A stretch of DNA of 40,815 nt from JBARKJ01 sp049801375 (GTDB lineage: Bacteria > Nitrospirota > JACRHJ01). How positions within the stretch are numbered: the first letter of the stretch is position 1; every line of letters begins with the position of its first letter. The notes below the pieces were generated by a model, which was given only the letters and a program-made list of their open reading frames with translations, was not told the DNA's origin and did no database searches. The position numbers and the translations under genes are program-made. Of the stretch, positions 29,648 through 36,868 are shown piece by piece. The stretch spans positions 1 through 40,815 of the forward strand of contig JBARKJ010000072.1 in the NCBI GenBank assembly GCA_049801375.1, in the 5' to 3' direction.

Positions 29648-30452
29648 ATCGATACTGGGCGTCGTCAAGGCTATGAAGGCCCTGTCCGCGGCGAACGTCC
29701 GGAAAGGCGGGACCGTGCTCGAACACACTCGCCGCTACAGGGAGTTCGTGGACAGAGCCGCGTCACGCGCGGCTTCGCTTCCGGGCGTCAGCATACTGCC
29801 GGGGGGCGAAAATACGCTGATCGTGGCCTTCGGCTCTCAATACGGGCTATGCGGTGCGCTCAATGAACGGGTGTTGGAAGATGTCGCCGAGGCCGTCGTG
29901 GTGTGTGCGAACATGGCGGGGGTAATTTACGCGGGCAGGCGTATAGCGGACCGGGCCCCCGCCCTTTCCACGCCGGTTGAAGTCATCGACGCGCCGGGCT
30001 CCGTAGACGGGCTGGACGAGATGGTCAGCGAGCTTTTGACGATGATATACAAGGGGTACAAGGGTGAGGTCTTCGGAGAGCTGCTTTTCATATATCCGTC
30101 GTTCACCCAGGACGCGCTAACGGTCATACGGCACCTTGTCCTGCCGCCCCCCTTCAGGCCGGAAGAGGATCGGGAATTGCCGCCCTTGCTATACATCTCA
30201 CCCGCTGACATTATGGAAGGGGTGCTCGAAGAATATATTTATGTCCAGCTTTACGCCACCGCGCTCGAGACGGTGATAGCCGAGAACGAAAGCCGGATGA
30301 GGAGCATGGACTACGCCGAAAAAAATATCAAGAAGAGGATCGAGGAGCTGTCCAGTTCTTACAATTACGCGCTGCAGGAGGAGGTGACGGGAGAAATTCT
30401 CGAGATAATCGGCGGATACGAGGCCCTTGGCGGGAATTTAAGCGGGAAATGA
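29604..30452 (+). CDS. atpG: ATP synthase F1 subunit gamma
   Basis: 282 residues. The rotor shaft. It opens MISSRELENRRKSNKSILGV, where most gammas begin with an I-x-x-I-K-x-T-x-K-I-T-x-A-M helix; here KAMKALSAANVRK keeps the core. FGSQYGLCGALNERV matches the G-L-C-G-x-x-N strand. The C-terminal helix (MRSMDYAEKNIKKRIEELSS, SYNYALQEEVTGEILEII) matches the conserved end, M-x-x-A-x-x-N. The ATG at 29604 has GGTGGCGG upstream. It is the last gene of the operon, as in N-ATPases. Confidence 0.92.
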   Translation: MISSRELENRRKSNKSILGVVKAMKALSAANVRKGGTVLEHTRRYREFVDRAASRAASLPGVSILPGGENTLIVAFGSQYGLCGALNERVLEDVAEAVVVCANMAGVIYAGRRIADRAPALSTPVEVIDAPGSVDGLDEMVSELLTMIYKGYKGEVFGELLFIYPSFTQDALTVIRHLVLPPPFRPEEDRELPPLLYISPADIMEGVLEEYIYVQLYATALETVIAENESRMRSMDYAEKNIKKRIEELSSSYNYALQEEVTGEILEIIGGYEALGGNLSGK

Positions 30453-30474
30453 TTTAACGAACGCCGCTTGCATC

Positions 30475-30499
30475 AAAAAAAAGCCACCTCGCGGCGGCT
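30475..30499 (-). terminator. Terminator of the VOC gene (minus strand)
   Basis: AGCCACC (30482-30488) pairs with GGCGGCT (30493-30499) with one mismatch, loop TCGC. On the minus strand the stem is followed by about eight T (30475-30482). It lies between the convergent atpG and VOC genes; it has no U-tract for the plus strand. Confidence 0.7.
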
Positions 30500-30591
30500 C
30501 ATTTGATTGCAGCTTCCCGGGCCGATATTCGAAACCAAGGGCATCCTTACGCTACTCCCGCCCTTCTCCCGGCCCTATATGCGGTAATCCG

Positions 30592-31059
30592 TCATGCCGC
30601 CTTGCTGAACGCGGCTTTTGCGCCCTCCTCGATTTCCTTCGGCGACAAGTCTTTAACATGCGTGGCCAGGCTCCAGCTGTACCCGAACTGGTCATACACC
30701 GTGCCGACCCGGTCTCCCCAGAACATGTCATCTACAGGCATAGTAGATATGGCACCCGCCGTTGTGGCCTTCTTGTAAGCTTCGTCCACGTTTTCGAGGT
30801 AAATATAGAAGCTGACGGGGGAACCTCCCAGGGTTTCCGCGCTTTTATTTTTCATCTGCGGGTTTTCATCCATCACCATGAAGATGGAGTCGCCTATCTG
30901 GATTTCCGCATGCATCACCCCTTTGCCGTCCGGTCCGGGCATGGCGTAACGCTCAATGGCGCCAAGGGCCTTTTTGTAGAAATCGATAGCCTTACGGGCG
31001 TCCTTGAACGTCAACGTCGGCGTGACGCTGTGATATCCTTCCGGTATTGCTTTTGGCAT
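30592..31059 (-). CDS. VOC family (PhnB/glyoxalase-like) protein
   Basis: 155 residues. The vicinal-oxygen-chelate fold is shown by TPTLTFKDARKAIDFYKKAL, then MHAEIQIGDSIFMVMDE, VSFYIYLENVDEAYKKA and the end FWGDRVGTVYDQFGYSWSLA. This is the PhnB-like group, whose members are mostly uncharacterised; a metal-dependent activity on small molecules is likely but the substrate is not known. The extra C-terminal segment (DLSPKEIEEGAKAAFSKAA) is a short helix. AGGAGG precedes the ATG. It is a single gene followed by its own terminator. Confidence 0.88.
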   Translation of the reverse strand: MPKAIPEGYHSVTPTLTFKDARKAIDFYKKALGAIERYAMPGPDGKGVMHAEIQIGDSIFMVMDENPQMKNKSAETLGGSPVSFYIYLENVDEAYKKATTAGAISTMPVDDMFWGDRVGTVYDQFGYSWSLATHVKDLSPKEIEEGAKAAFSKAA

Positions 31060-31135
31060 TACAGTACCTCCTTCTCATACAGACGCGTTTGTCTCCTTTT
31101 ATATAATTTTAGCACATATATGGAGGTAATCAACT

Positions 31136-31207
31136 TTGCGGATAAACGACGCCGACCCGGAAAAATCCAGGCGGGTCATGCAGGCGATGCCGAAGTGTAA
31201 AAATTAA
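31136..31207 (+). pseudogene. Remnant of a VOC/PhnB-type protein C-terminus
   Basis: A 23-codon frame from a TTG at 31136, preceded by GGAGGTAATC, reads LRINDADPEKSRRVMQAMPK to a TAA at 31205-31207. The segment DPEKSRRVMQAM matches the end of longer VOC proteins of the 3-demethylubiquinone-methyltransferase-like type, where it precedes M-K-K-I-D-I-A. The frame is closed by a TAA upstream (31127-31129), so the rest of the gene is gone. It may be a decayed neighbour of the intact VOC gene on the other strand. Short length makes the call tentative. Confidence 0.4.
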
Positions 31208-31314
31208 CAGCCTCCTCGGCGTTATTATCGAACCATAAAAATGGAGTGATTCTTTGCATGACAATCCTCCATGCAATTTTATTTATATATAATTATATCG
31301 TAAAACCGGATGCA

Positions 31315-31650
31315 CTATTTTGAATCGGATGGGAGGCGATAGGCTACGAAGGCGAAACAGAAGGAGATAAATATGGCGATGCAGGCAATCGTGTAGGCGA
31401 GCTGCTGTCCATGCCACAACCCGTCAAACCACTGCATGAATTCTGTCGCAAGCACGTTAGCCGTCCCGCCGTAGATCTCCACGTCGCGCATGTATGCCTT
31501 GGAATTTTCGAGCCCCGGCATCGGCACGCTGTCCGACGGGCCGCCGGCTGAAAGATAAATGGAAAGAGCGCCGGTCAAACCGACCAGGAGAATTATGACG
31601 GAGATGAGGTATAGCAGCGTTCTCTGATGTATGATTGTTGTCTTTTGCAA
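31315..31650 (-). CDS. Hypothetical protein with two membrane helices
   Basis: 111 residues from a TTG at 31650, with AGGA seven bases upstream; no ATG is available before the first helix. Helix one is at about 13-34 (LLYLISVIILLVGLTGALSI) and helix two at about 83-105 (QLAYTIACIAIFISFCFAFV). The loop of about 45 residues between them (SAGGPSDSVPMPGLENSKAY and on) would face the periplasm. I do not recognise the family. It lies downstream of the Spy-like gene, beyond a hairpin, on the same strand. Confidence 0.6.
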   Translation of the reverse strand: MQKTTIIHQRTLLYLISVIILLVGLTGALSIYLSAGGPSDSVPMPGLENSKAYMRDVEIYGGTANVLATEFMQWFDGLWHGQQLAYTIACIAIFISFCFAFVAYRLPSDSK

Positions 31651-31670
31651 ATTTTATCCTGCATATCTAT

Positions 31671-31712
31671 AAAACAAGGGCCAGGAGCCTGAAGGCAGGC
31701 TCCCGGCCTGGC
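31671..31712 (-). terminator. Terminator of the Spy-like gene
   Basis: GCCAGGAGCCTG (31680-31691) pairs with CAGGCTCC and GCCTGGC (31696-31703, 31706-31712), with a two-base bulge and loop AAGG. On the minus strand CTTGTTTTATAG follows, a U-rich tract. Confidence 0.65.
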
Positions 31713-31740
31713 TGTGATGTCATTTAATCGAACAAACTTC

Positions 31741-32340
31741 CTATTCTTCTCCCTCTTCCTTTTCCTCGCCCATATCCATTTTACCCTTTTTCATTTTATC
31801 GCAGCAGGCCATGCCGCAGCCCTTATGCAGAGCCTTCAGGCTTTTAAGCTGTTCGGGAGTCAGCACGTCGCGCGCCTGCGCGGCATGCTGCAGGACGGCT
31901 GTTTCCAGCGCCAGTCTTGCGTCTTCAACCTCTTTCAGCTTTGCCGCCGCGTCCTCTACTTTATAATCCGGATTCTCTAAGACTTCCTTAAGGTCAAGCC
32001 TCTTCAGCATCACGTCGGCGCCTTTGGATATGAAGTCCTTCTTCATGTCGAAGGATATCTTTTTCAGGGAAGCCAACTGGTCGTCGCTGAGCTTTAAGTC
32101 CTGCGCGTGCATGATGTAAAACCGCGGCATTCTGCCGGCCATCAACTCGTCCATCTGGCCAAAATGGCCGTGTTCGCCTTCCATGCCCCTGCCATGCATC
32201 ATGCCTTCCATGCCCCCGCCCTTCATGCCGCAAGACATGCCATGCTCCCCGCCTTCTCCCGGCCCCTCGTGCGCCATCGACACCATTGGAACGGCTACGG
32301 CGAACACAAGGGTAATTACAAAAATAATGAGCTTATTCAT
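31741..32340 (-). CDS. Spy/ZraP-like periplasmic protein, Met/His-rich
   Basis: 199 residues from the ATG at 32340, chosen because a signal peptide (MNKLIIFVITLVFAVAVPMV then SMA) starts there behind GGAGG. An ATG at 32409 with GGAG upstream would add 23 polar residues before the signal and is less likely. The mature N-terminus is packed with His, Met and Gly (HEGPGEGGEHGMSCGMKGGG, HGRGMEGEHGHFGQM), a metal-binding composition. The helical core has LSDDQLASLKKI and LTPEQLKSLKAL, the L-T-x-x-Q type motif of Spy/CpxP. The C-terminus has CGMACCDKMKKGKMDM, another likely metal site. A periplasmic metal-stress or chaperone role is inferred. Confidence 0.75.
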   Translation of the reverse strand: MNKLIIFVITLVFAVAVPMVSMAHEGPGEGGEHGMSCGMKGGGMEGMMHGRGMEGEHGHFGQMDELMAGRMPRFYIMHAQDLKLSDDQLASLKKISFDMKKDFISKGADVMLKRLDLKEVLENPDYKVEDAAAKLKEVEDARLALETAVLQHAAQARDVLTPEQLKSLKALHKGCGMACCDKMKKGKMDMGEEKEEGEE

Positions 32341-32518
32341 CTGGAACCTCCGGTTGATAATATCGTTATCCGTCGGCAGGCCCGCCTTTAACTGGAGGCA
32401 CTGCTTCATATCTACGCTCCTTTATTTAATTCTTCCTGCACGCCCCCATTATTAATTTAAACTCCAAAATCAAGCGGTGTCAAATCTCCGGTGTCCTTAT
32501 CCATCAGTACAAGGCTCG

Positions 32519-33493
32519 TCATTCCTTGACGGGGGTCCAGGTCTCGTCCGGATTAAACGATTCCATATCCTGCGCGACCTTGTTTGTCTCCGGTCCGAGG
32601 TTCTTCTGGTAAACTTTACCCTGCTGATTGACGATAAAGGTCATGACGCCCGACCTCCCCCAGCTTGAGGGAAACGCGACCATGGCAAAACCCGCGACCA
32701 TATTGCCGTTGATGACGTAATCGTATTTCCCCCCCGGCGCATTCTCTCCCTGTTTCGTCAGGATTCTGAAATAATAGCCGTGGAACGGCGTGGACTCTTC
32801 CTTGAAGGCGGCCTTTTCCTTCTTGTATCCCTCCTTCCAGGCCTGGGCGACGAGCTCCCCGAAGGGACTCACCTTCTCTCCCGGCCTCGCCCTCCAGTAA
32901 AGGCCGTTCTTCCTGCCGGGATCACTTCTCAGTTTCTGCGCGTATGCAAGTACTCCCGTATTATCCCAGTCCTTCAGCGCATACTCTCGCTGCGCCTTCA
33001 CATACGTGCGGCATACAAGTATGGTGGTAAGCTCGTTCTCCCCGATGCGGCGGTTTAAAATCTCTTCCTTGCCTGCGTTGGTATCGAAAAACCATTGGTT
33101 ATCTTTTTTTACAATCGGGATGGGGAAGGGCCAGTTCTCGTTGCCTATGTGAAGGACCACGGTTGAATCGTTCTCCTTGACGAGGTCGGCCTTTTCCGAC
33201 AGATGCTTCGCGAATGCCTTAAGCGCGGCGGCGTTCTGCACCTCGTCGTCGGAGATGATCTCTTTTCTGGCGGGCCCGAATATCTGGTCCAGGTCAGCCG
33301 TGTCGTTCGACTTCACGGCTTTGACCAGGGCCTTCAGGGCTTCATCCGGCGAGGAGAAGTATCTCTGGGACCCGGCTCCCGCCTCCGACGCGTTCAACGT
33401 GACGCCCAGGGTTGTAATAACCGCCAGAAGCGCGGCGGCAAGAGCAAACCTCCATGCCGTATGTAATATGGAGCCGTCCCGGATTATCCTCAT
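32519..33493 (-). CDS. DUF2950 family exported protein
   Basis: 324 residues from the ATG at 33493, behind AAAGGGAG; a TTG eight codons upstream is less likely. A hydrophobic segment at about 12-32 (FALAAALLAVITTLGVTLNA) serves as signal peptide. The family pattern is clear: QRYFSSPDEALKALVKAVKS, WFFDTNAGKEEILNRRIGEN, KNGLYWRARPGEKVSPFGEL, HGYYFRILTKQGENAPGGKY and FPSSWGRSGVMTFIVNQQGK. DUF2950 proteins have no known function. Its gene is next to a DUF3300 gene on the same strand, 66 bases downstream by orientation, as is common for this pair. Confidence 0.88.
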   Translation of the reverse strand: MRIIRDGSILHTAWRFALAAALLAVITTLGVTLNASEAGAGSQRYFSSPDEALKALVKAVKSNDTADLDQIFGPARKEIISDDEVQNAAALKAFAKHLSEKADLVKENDSTVVLHIGNENWPFPIPIVKKDNQWFFDTNAGKEEILNRRIGENELTTILVCRTYVKAQREYALKDWDNTGVLAYAQKLRSDPGRKNGLYWRARPGEKVSPFGELVAQAWKEGYKKEKAAFKEESTPFHGYYFRILTKQGENAPGGKYDYVINGNMVAGFAMVAFPSSWGRSGVMTFIVNQQGKVYQKNLGPETNKVAQDMESFNPDETWTPVKE

Positions 33494-33559
33494 GGCCTTC
33501 TCCCTTTCATTATTCAATCATTTTTATGTTATAGAAATCTTGTTAAGCATGCTTCTAGT

Positions 33560-34792
33560 CTACCGGCGTCCGCCGCCGCCACGCCCGGTGGAAGAACCGC
33601 CGCCACCACGGCCGGGAGAAAAGCCGCCACCGCCCCTGTTTGCCGGGGCACTCGGAGTGTAACCTCCCACATTGCCCTGGCGGCTTTCCTGACCCCGCGT
33701 GCTCTGCGTTCTGACTTCGTCGGCCCCCCTGTAGCCGCCAAAGACAGACGGCGTCTGAGATACAGCCGGCGACCGGGGCGCTGCCGGCTCATGAAATACA
33801 GCCGGCGTCCGAGGTGCGGCTGGCGCCCGATGCACAGTCGGCGCTGCAGGCGCGGGCCGATGGGCGAGAGTGCTAAGGCTTTCCTTCCCGCGGTTGCTGT
33901 ACTGCCGTGCATTTGTTCCGGGGACTAACGCCTCTGCCGGAGGCGCGGCGTGCGTTAAGCCCCTCCCCCTGACTTCGGGCGCATGCGGATACTTGCCGCC
34001 CGGCGCTCCTGCGGGTTTCGACGCCCAATACCTGCCCGGGTCGCCGTGCGACGGGTTATGAATCCATGTCTGATTCTGGATATAAACATTCTTTACGCGA
34101 ACATAGGGCCTCGCCCTGTTGACCCAGCCGGGGCGGTTCCATCCATGATAGAACAGGTGGTGGTGGCCCCAGTCGAAGTCCAGGTCCAGCCAGCTTCCGA
34201 TAGCCAGCCCCATGCCAAAGGTAATGAAAGGAGAAACGTCGGGTGCTTGAACGTATACGACCGAAGGGTCGTACTCCGGGACGTAAATATATTGAGGTTG
34301 GGCCGGAACAATCTCGATATAGTCCCCGTCGATAATGACGGTCTCTTCATCGCTGCTCACCAGGTTCCCGAGCCGTTGCGCTTCCCATCTGAGACGCTGG
34401 ATCGAATCCGTCACGTCGTCCGGCTGGTTCAGGAAGGCGTCGCCGACGCTGGCAGTCCAATCCAGGTTATCGGCCATCATATAGAGGACATCCGGGTAGT
34501 GGGCGATCGCCCGGACGTTCTCGTCCCAGTCCTGCTCGTCGATAAGTGACGGGTCGCCGCCGCCCCTCAGCCAGTCCGACGCATCGGCAATATCGTCCGG
34601 GTACGTCGCGGCCGGCAGCACCTGGGCCAGCAGGGGGTCCTGGTAGAGAGCTATGGGGGCGAGGAGGTCGTCAAGTTCCTGCCCCGTCAGCGAGTATGCC
34701 GCCGACGAGTTGCGCGCTGCGCCTAAAACAAGCAACAGGGAAAAGCATATCAGGAGTGCCGCCGGATAGCTCCTTCTTTTGCCCCTTTTCAT
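33560..34792 (-). CDS. DUF3300 family exported protein with Gly/Arg-rich tail
   Basis: 410 residues from the ATG at 34792, behind GGAG; a TTG seven codons upstream was not used. A signal peptide (ALLICFSLLLVLGAARNSSA) is followed by the DUF3300 domain: LDDLLAPIALYQDPLLAQVL, then AATYPDDIADASDWL, AIAHYPDVLYMMADNLDWTA and QPQYIYVPEYDPSVVYVQ. From about residue 290 the chain is low-complexity: Pro/Ala/Thr repeats such as APAAPRTPAVFHEPAAP, then Gly/Ser/Arg blocks ending GRGGGGSSTGRGGGGRR. The tail looks like a cell-envelope or surface linker. The function is unknown. It precedes the DUF2950 gene in what is probably one transcript. Confidence 0.88.
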   Translation of the reverse strand: MKRGKRRSYPAALLICFSLLLVLGAARNSSAAYSLTGQELDDLLAPIALYQDPLLAQVLPAATYPDDIADASDWLRGGGDPSLIDEQDWDENVRAIAHYPDVLYMMADNLDWTASVGDAFLNQPDDVTDSIQRLRWEAQRLGNLVSSDEETVIIDGDYIEIVPAQPQYIYVPEYDPSVVYVQAPDVSPFITFGMGLAIGSWLDLDFDWGHHHLFYHGWNRPGWVNRARPYVRVKNVYIQNQTWIHNPSHGDPGRYWASKPAGAPGGKYPHAPEVRGRGLTHAAPPAEALVPGTNARQYSNRGKESLSTLAHRPAPAAPTVHRAPAAPRTPAVFHEPAAPRSPAVSQTPSVFGGYRGADEVRTQSTRGQESRQGNVGGYTPSAPANRGGGGFSPGRGGGGSSTGRGGGGRR

Positions 34793-35104
34793 AGGTTCAA
34801 CTCCTTCTTTCAACCATGGCTTTTAATATAATAATTTTAATATAATAATATAATACTGAACTCGCTTATTTCCTGCGTGAATCAATAAGTTTGAGAAATC
34901 TCACTCCTGATCTTAGTTAAGTAGACGGTATGACGGGATATTACGTTACAGAATAAACATGCCGCCTGAAATCGCCGATTTCGGTCAGGTTTAAAAGCCT
35001 TCCACCGCCGGGAAAGTAACTGGAACGGCCCGATGCCGCATTTAAAAATTTAGTATAATTGTATTTATGATAATGAACAACCTGAATACCACGGAGGAAT
35101 CACG
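34793..35104. other. AT-rich intergenic control region
   Basis: Divergent spacer between the DUF3300 gene and an alpha/beta hydrolase gene. An AT repeat of TAATATAATAATT type lies at about 34824-34856 and probably holds the minus-strand promoter. GAAATC-GCC-GATTTC (34976-34990) is a small hairpin flanked by CCT and AGG. TATAAT at 35054-35059 is a likely -10 for the hydrolase gene, with no good -35. No gene is seen. Confidence 0.5.
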
Positions 35105-35971
35105 ATGAATTACATAAATGTTGGCAAAGAGAATTCCGGCAGCATCGACCTCTATTACGAGGACCACGGTGCCGGCAAGCCGGTCGTATTGATACACGGC
35201 TGGCCGCTCAGCGAGGCTTCCTGGGAGAAGCAGAAGCGGGCTCTCTTAAGCTCCGGGTACCGGATCATAACCTACGACCGCAGGGGTTTCGGCAACTCCA
35301 GCAAGCCGGCCATCGGCTACGACTACGATACAATGGCCGAGGACCTGCACAAGCTGATTACAAAGCTCGACCTTCATGATGCGGTATTGGTCGGCTTTTC
35401 CATGGGCGGCGGCGAGGTGGCCCGTTATATTGCTAAATACGGAACCGAGCGCATAAGCGGGGCCGTCTTCATGGCCGCAATCACACCGTTCCTGCTGAAG
35501 ACGCCCGACAACCCGGCAGGCGTGGACGGCTCCGTCTTCGAAGGGATAAAAAGGGCCATATCCGCGGACCGTCTGGCGTTCCTCTCCGCTTTTCTGTCGG
35601 ATTTCTACAACTTCGACATACTGAAGGGCAAGAAGGTCAGCGAAGAGGTCTTCCGGCAGAGCTGGAACATCGCGGCGGGCGCATCTCCCAAGGGCACTCT
35701 GGACTGCGTCTCGGCGTGGTTAGAGGACTTTCGCGAGGACATCAGGCGCATCAACATCCCTACGCTGGTAGTGCATGGCAACGCCGACAGGATCCTCCCG
35801 CTCGACGCCACGGGAAAACGCACGCATGAAGCGATAAAGGGAAGCCGGCTGGTAGTTATTGAAGGCGGGCCGCACGGCCTGAACTGGACCCACGCCGAAG
35901 AAGTCAACCGCGAGTTGCTGGACTTTCTAGAACATGGGATTTCAGCGATGAGAAAGAGAGAAGCGGCATAA
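35105..35971 (+). CDS. Alpha/beta hydrolase (non-heme chloroperoxidase / arylesterase type)
   Basis: 288 residues, cytoplasmic (no signal). VVLIHGWPLSEASWEKQ carries the oxyanion HGWP segment, YDRRGFGNSSKP follows strand 4, and the triad is Ser99 (GFSMGGGE), Asp228 (HGNADRILP) and His257 (GGPHGLNW). HGWPLS-x-x-x-W and GFSMGG are typical of cofactor-free chloroperoxidases and related arylesterases, which hydrolyse esters and can perhydrolyse short acids. The natural substrate is unknown. GGAGG precedes the ATG. It stands alone between the divergent DUF3300 gene and the corrinoid operon, with a hairpin after it. Confidence 0.87.
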   Translation: MNYINVGKENSGSIDLYYEDHGAGKPVVLIHGWPLSEASWEKQKRALLSSGYRIITYDRRGFGNSSKPAIGYDYDTMAEDLHKLITKLDLHDAVLVGFSMGGGEVARYIAKYGTERISGAVFMAAITPFLLKTPDNPAGVDGSVFEGIKRAISADRLAFLSAFLSDFYNFDILKGKKVSEEVFRQSWNIAAGASPKGTLDCVSAWLEDFREDIRRINIPTLVVHGNADRILPLDATGKRTHEAIKGSRLVVIEGGPHGLNWTHAEEVNRELLDFLEHGISAMRKREAA

Positions 35972-36000
35972 ACCTGACTCCCCGCTTGAATCCGTAGGCT

Positions 36001-36027
36001 GGCGGCATGGTTTGAACCCATGCCGCC
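36001..36027 (+). terminator. Hairpin after the hydrolase gene
   Basis: A perfect 10-bp stem, GGCGGCATGG (36001-36010) and CCATGCCGCC (36018-36027), loop TTTGAAC. No U-tract follows, so termination is likely but not intrinsic in the classic form. Confidence 0.45.
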
Positions 36028-36226
36028 GCGCCTGATAACCTGCCTTCGCCGTCCCGTCCACCACACAAAAATCATGCAATATAGAGCGCTTTACGAAATT
36101 GCATATAAGATTATAATTAATTTATTTTATACTGGACAAACTAATGGCCCGTATAATAAAATTATCCATTCTTCTCAATTAAATCATAAATTTAAGTTAA
36201 GGCCTGAACTCCGAGGGGGGAATCAT
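36028..36226 (+). promoter_or_regulatory. AT-rich leader and presumed promoter region of the corrinoid operon
   Basis: About 120 strongly AT-rich bases (36085-36205) precede the corrinoid gene, in sharp contrast to the GC-rich coding sequence. TATAAT occurs at about 36110 and 36152, but neither has a good -35 at the right distance. I found no sigma54-type GG/GC pair. GAGGGGGG (36213-36220) is the Shine-Dalgarno for the first gene. Confidence 0.35.
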
Positions 36227-36868
36227 ATGGCTGAGAACGGAATGGATAATTTAATTGCGATGATCCTCGAAGGAGACTGCGCCGAATCGGTTTCCCAAGC
36301 TAAAGCCCTGCTTGAAAGCGGGGTCGGCCCGAAGCAGATCGTCACTGACGGCATCGAGGCCGCCATGGCCAGGTTGAACGCAAAATGCACGCTAGAACAG
36401 TTCAACCTGCTCGAGATCATGCTGGCGGGCCGCGCGGTCATGGAGATAATGAAATTTCTGAACCCTTCCGGCCCGGCGATGACGGGCGGCAGAGGGACCG
36501 TCGTAATCGCCGCGCTGGAAGGGGATATCCACGACCTCGGCAAGAACATCCTTAAAACAGTCCTTATCGGCAGGGGATATAATGTCGTGGATTGCGGCAA
36601 GGACTGCCCTTTGCAAAAGCTTATCGAAACGGCGGTGAAGGAGCACCCCCTGGCAGTCGCCATCAGCGGCCTTATTACCCCCATCATCCCGCTGGTGAGA
36701 CAGGTAAAGGACCTGCTTTTCATCCGGGGCTTGAGTGACGTGAAGGTAGTTGCCGGAGGCGCGGCGCTGAAGCAGTCTTCGAACGACAGGCTCAACGTCG
36801 ATTTCCTGGCGGAATCTGCATTCGACGTCCTTCCCTATCTCGACGGATTGACCGGGGGGACGCCATGA
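36227..36868 (+). CDS. Corrinoid (B12-binding) methyltransferase protein, MtbC/MtaC type
   Basis: 213 residues from the ATG at 36227; the open frame extends further back but the Shine-Dalgarno and helical start fix this one. Residues 1 to about 85 are the helical cap domain (LIAMILEGDCAESVSQAKAL, then GVGPKQIVTDGIEAAM). From 90 the Rossmann B12 domain follows, with D100-x-H102-D-x-G105 (GDIHDLG) giving His102 as the lower cobalt ligand, SGLI (147-150) and VAGGA (176-180). It carries a methyl group on cobalt between a donor and an acceptor. Its stop overlaps the methyltransferase start (ATGA), so the two are made together. The methyl donor is not known. Confidence 0.9.
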   Translation: MAENGMDNLIAMILEGDCAESVSQAKALLESGVGPKQIVTDGIEAAMARLNAKCTLEQFNLLEIMLAGRAVMEIMKFLNPSGPAMTGGRGTVVIAALEGDIHDLGKNILKTVLIGRGYNVVDCGKDCPLQKLIETAVKEHPLAVAISGLITPIIPLVRQVKDLLFIRGLSDVKVVAGGAALKQSSNDRLNVDFLAESAFDVLPYLDGLTGGTP

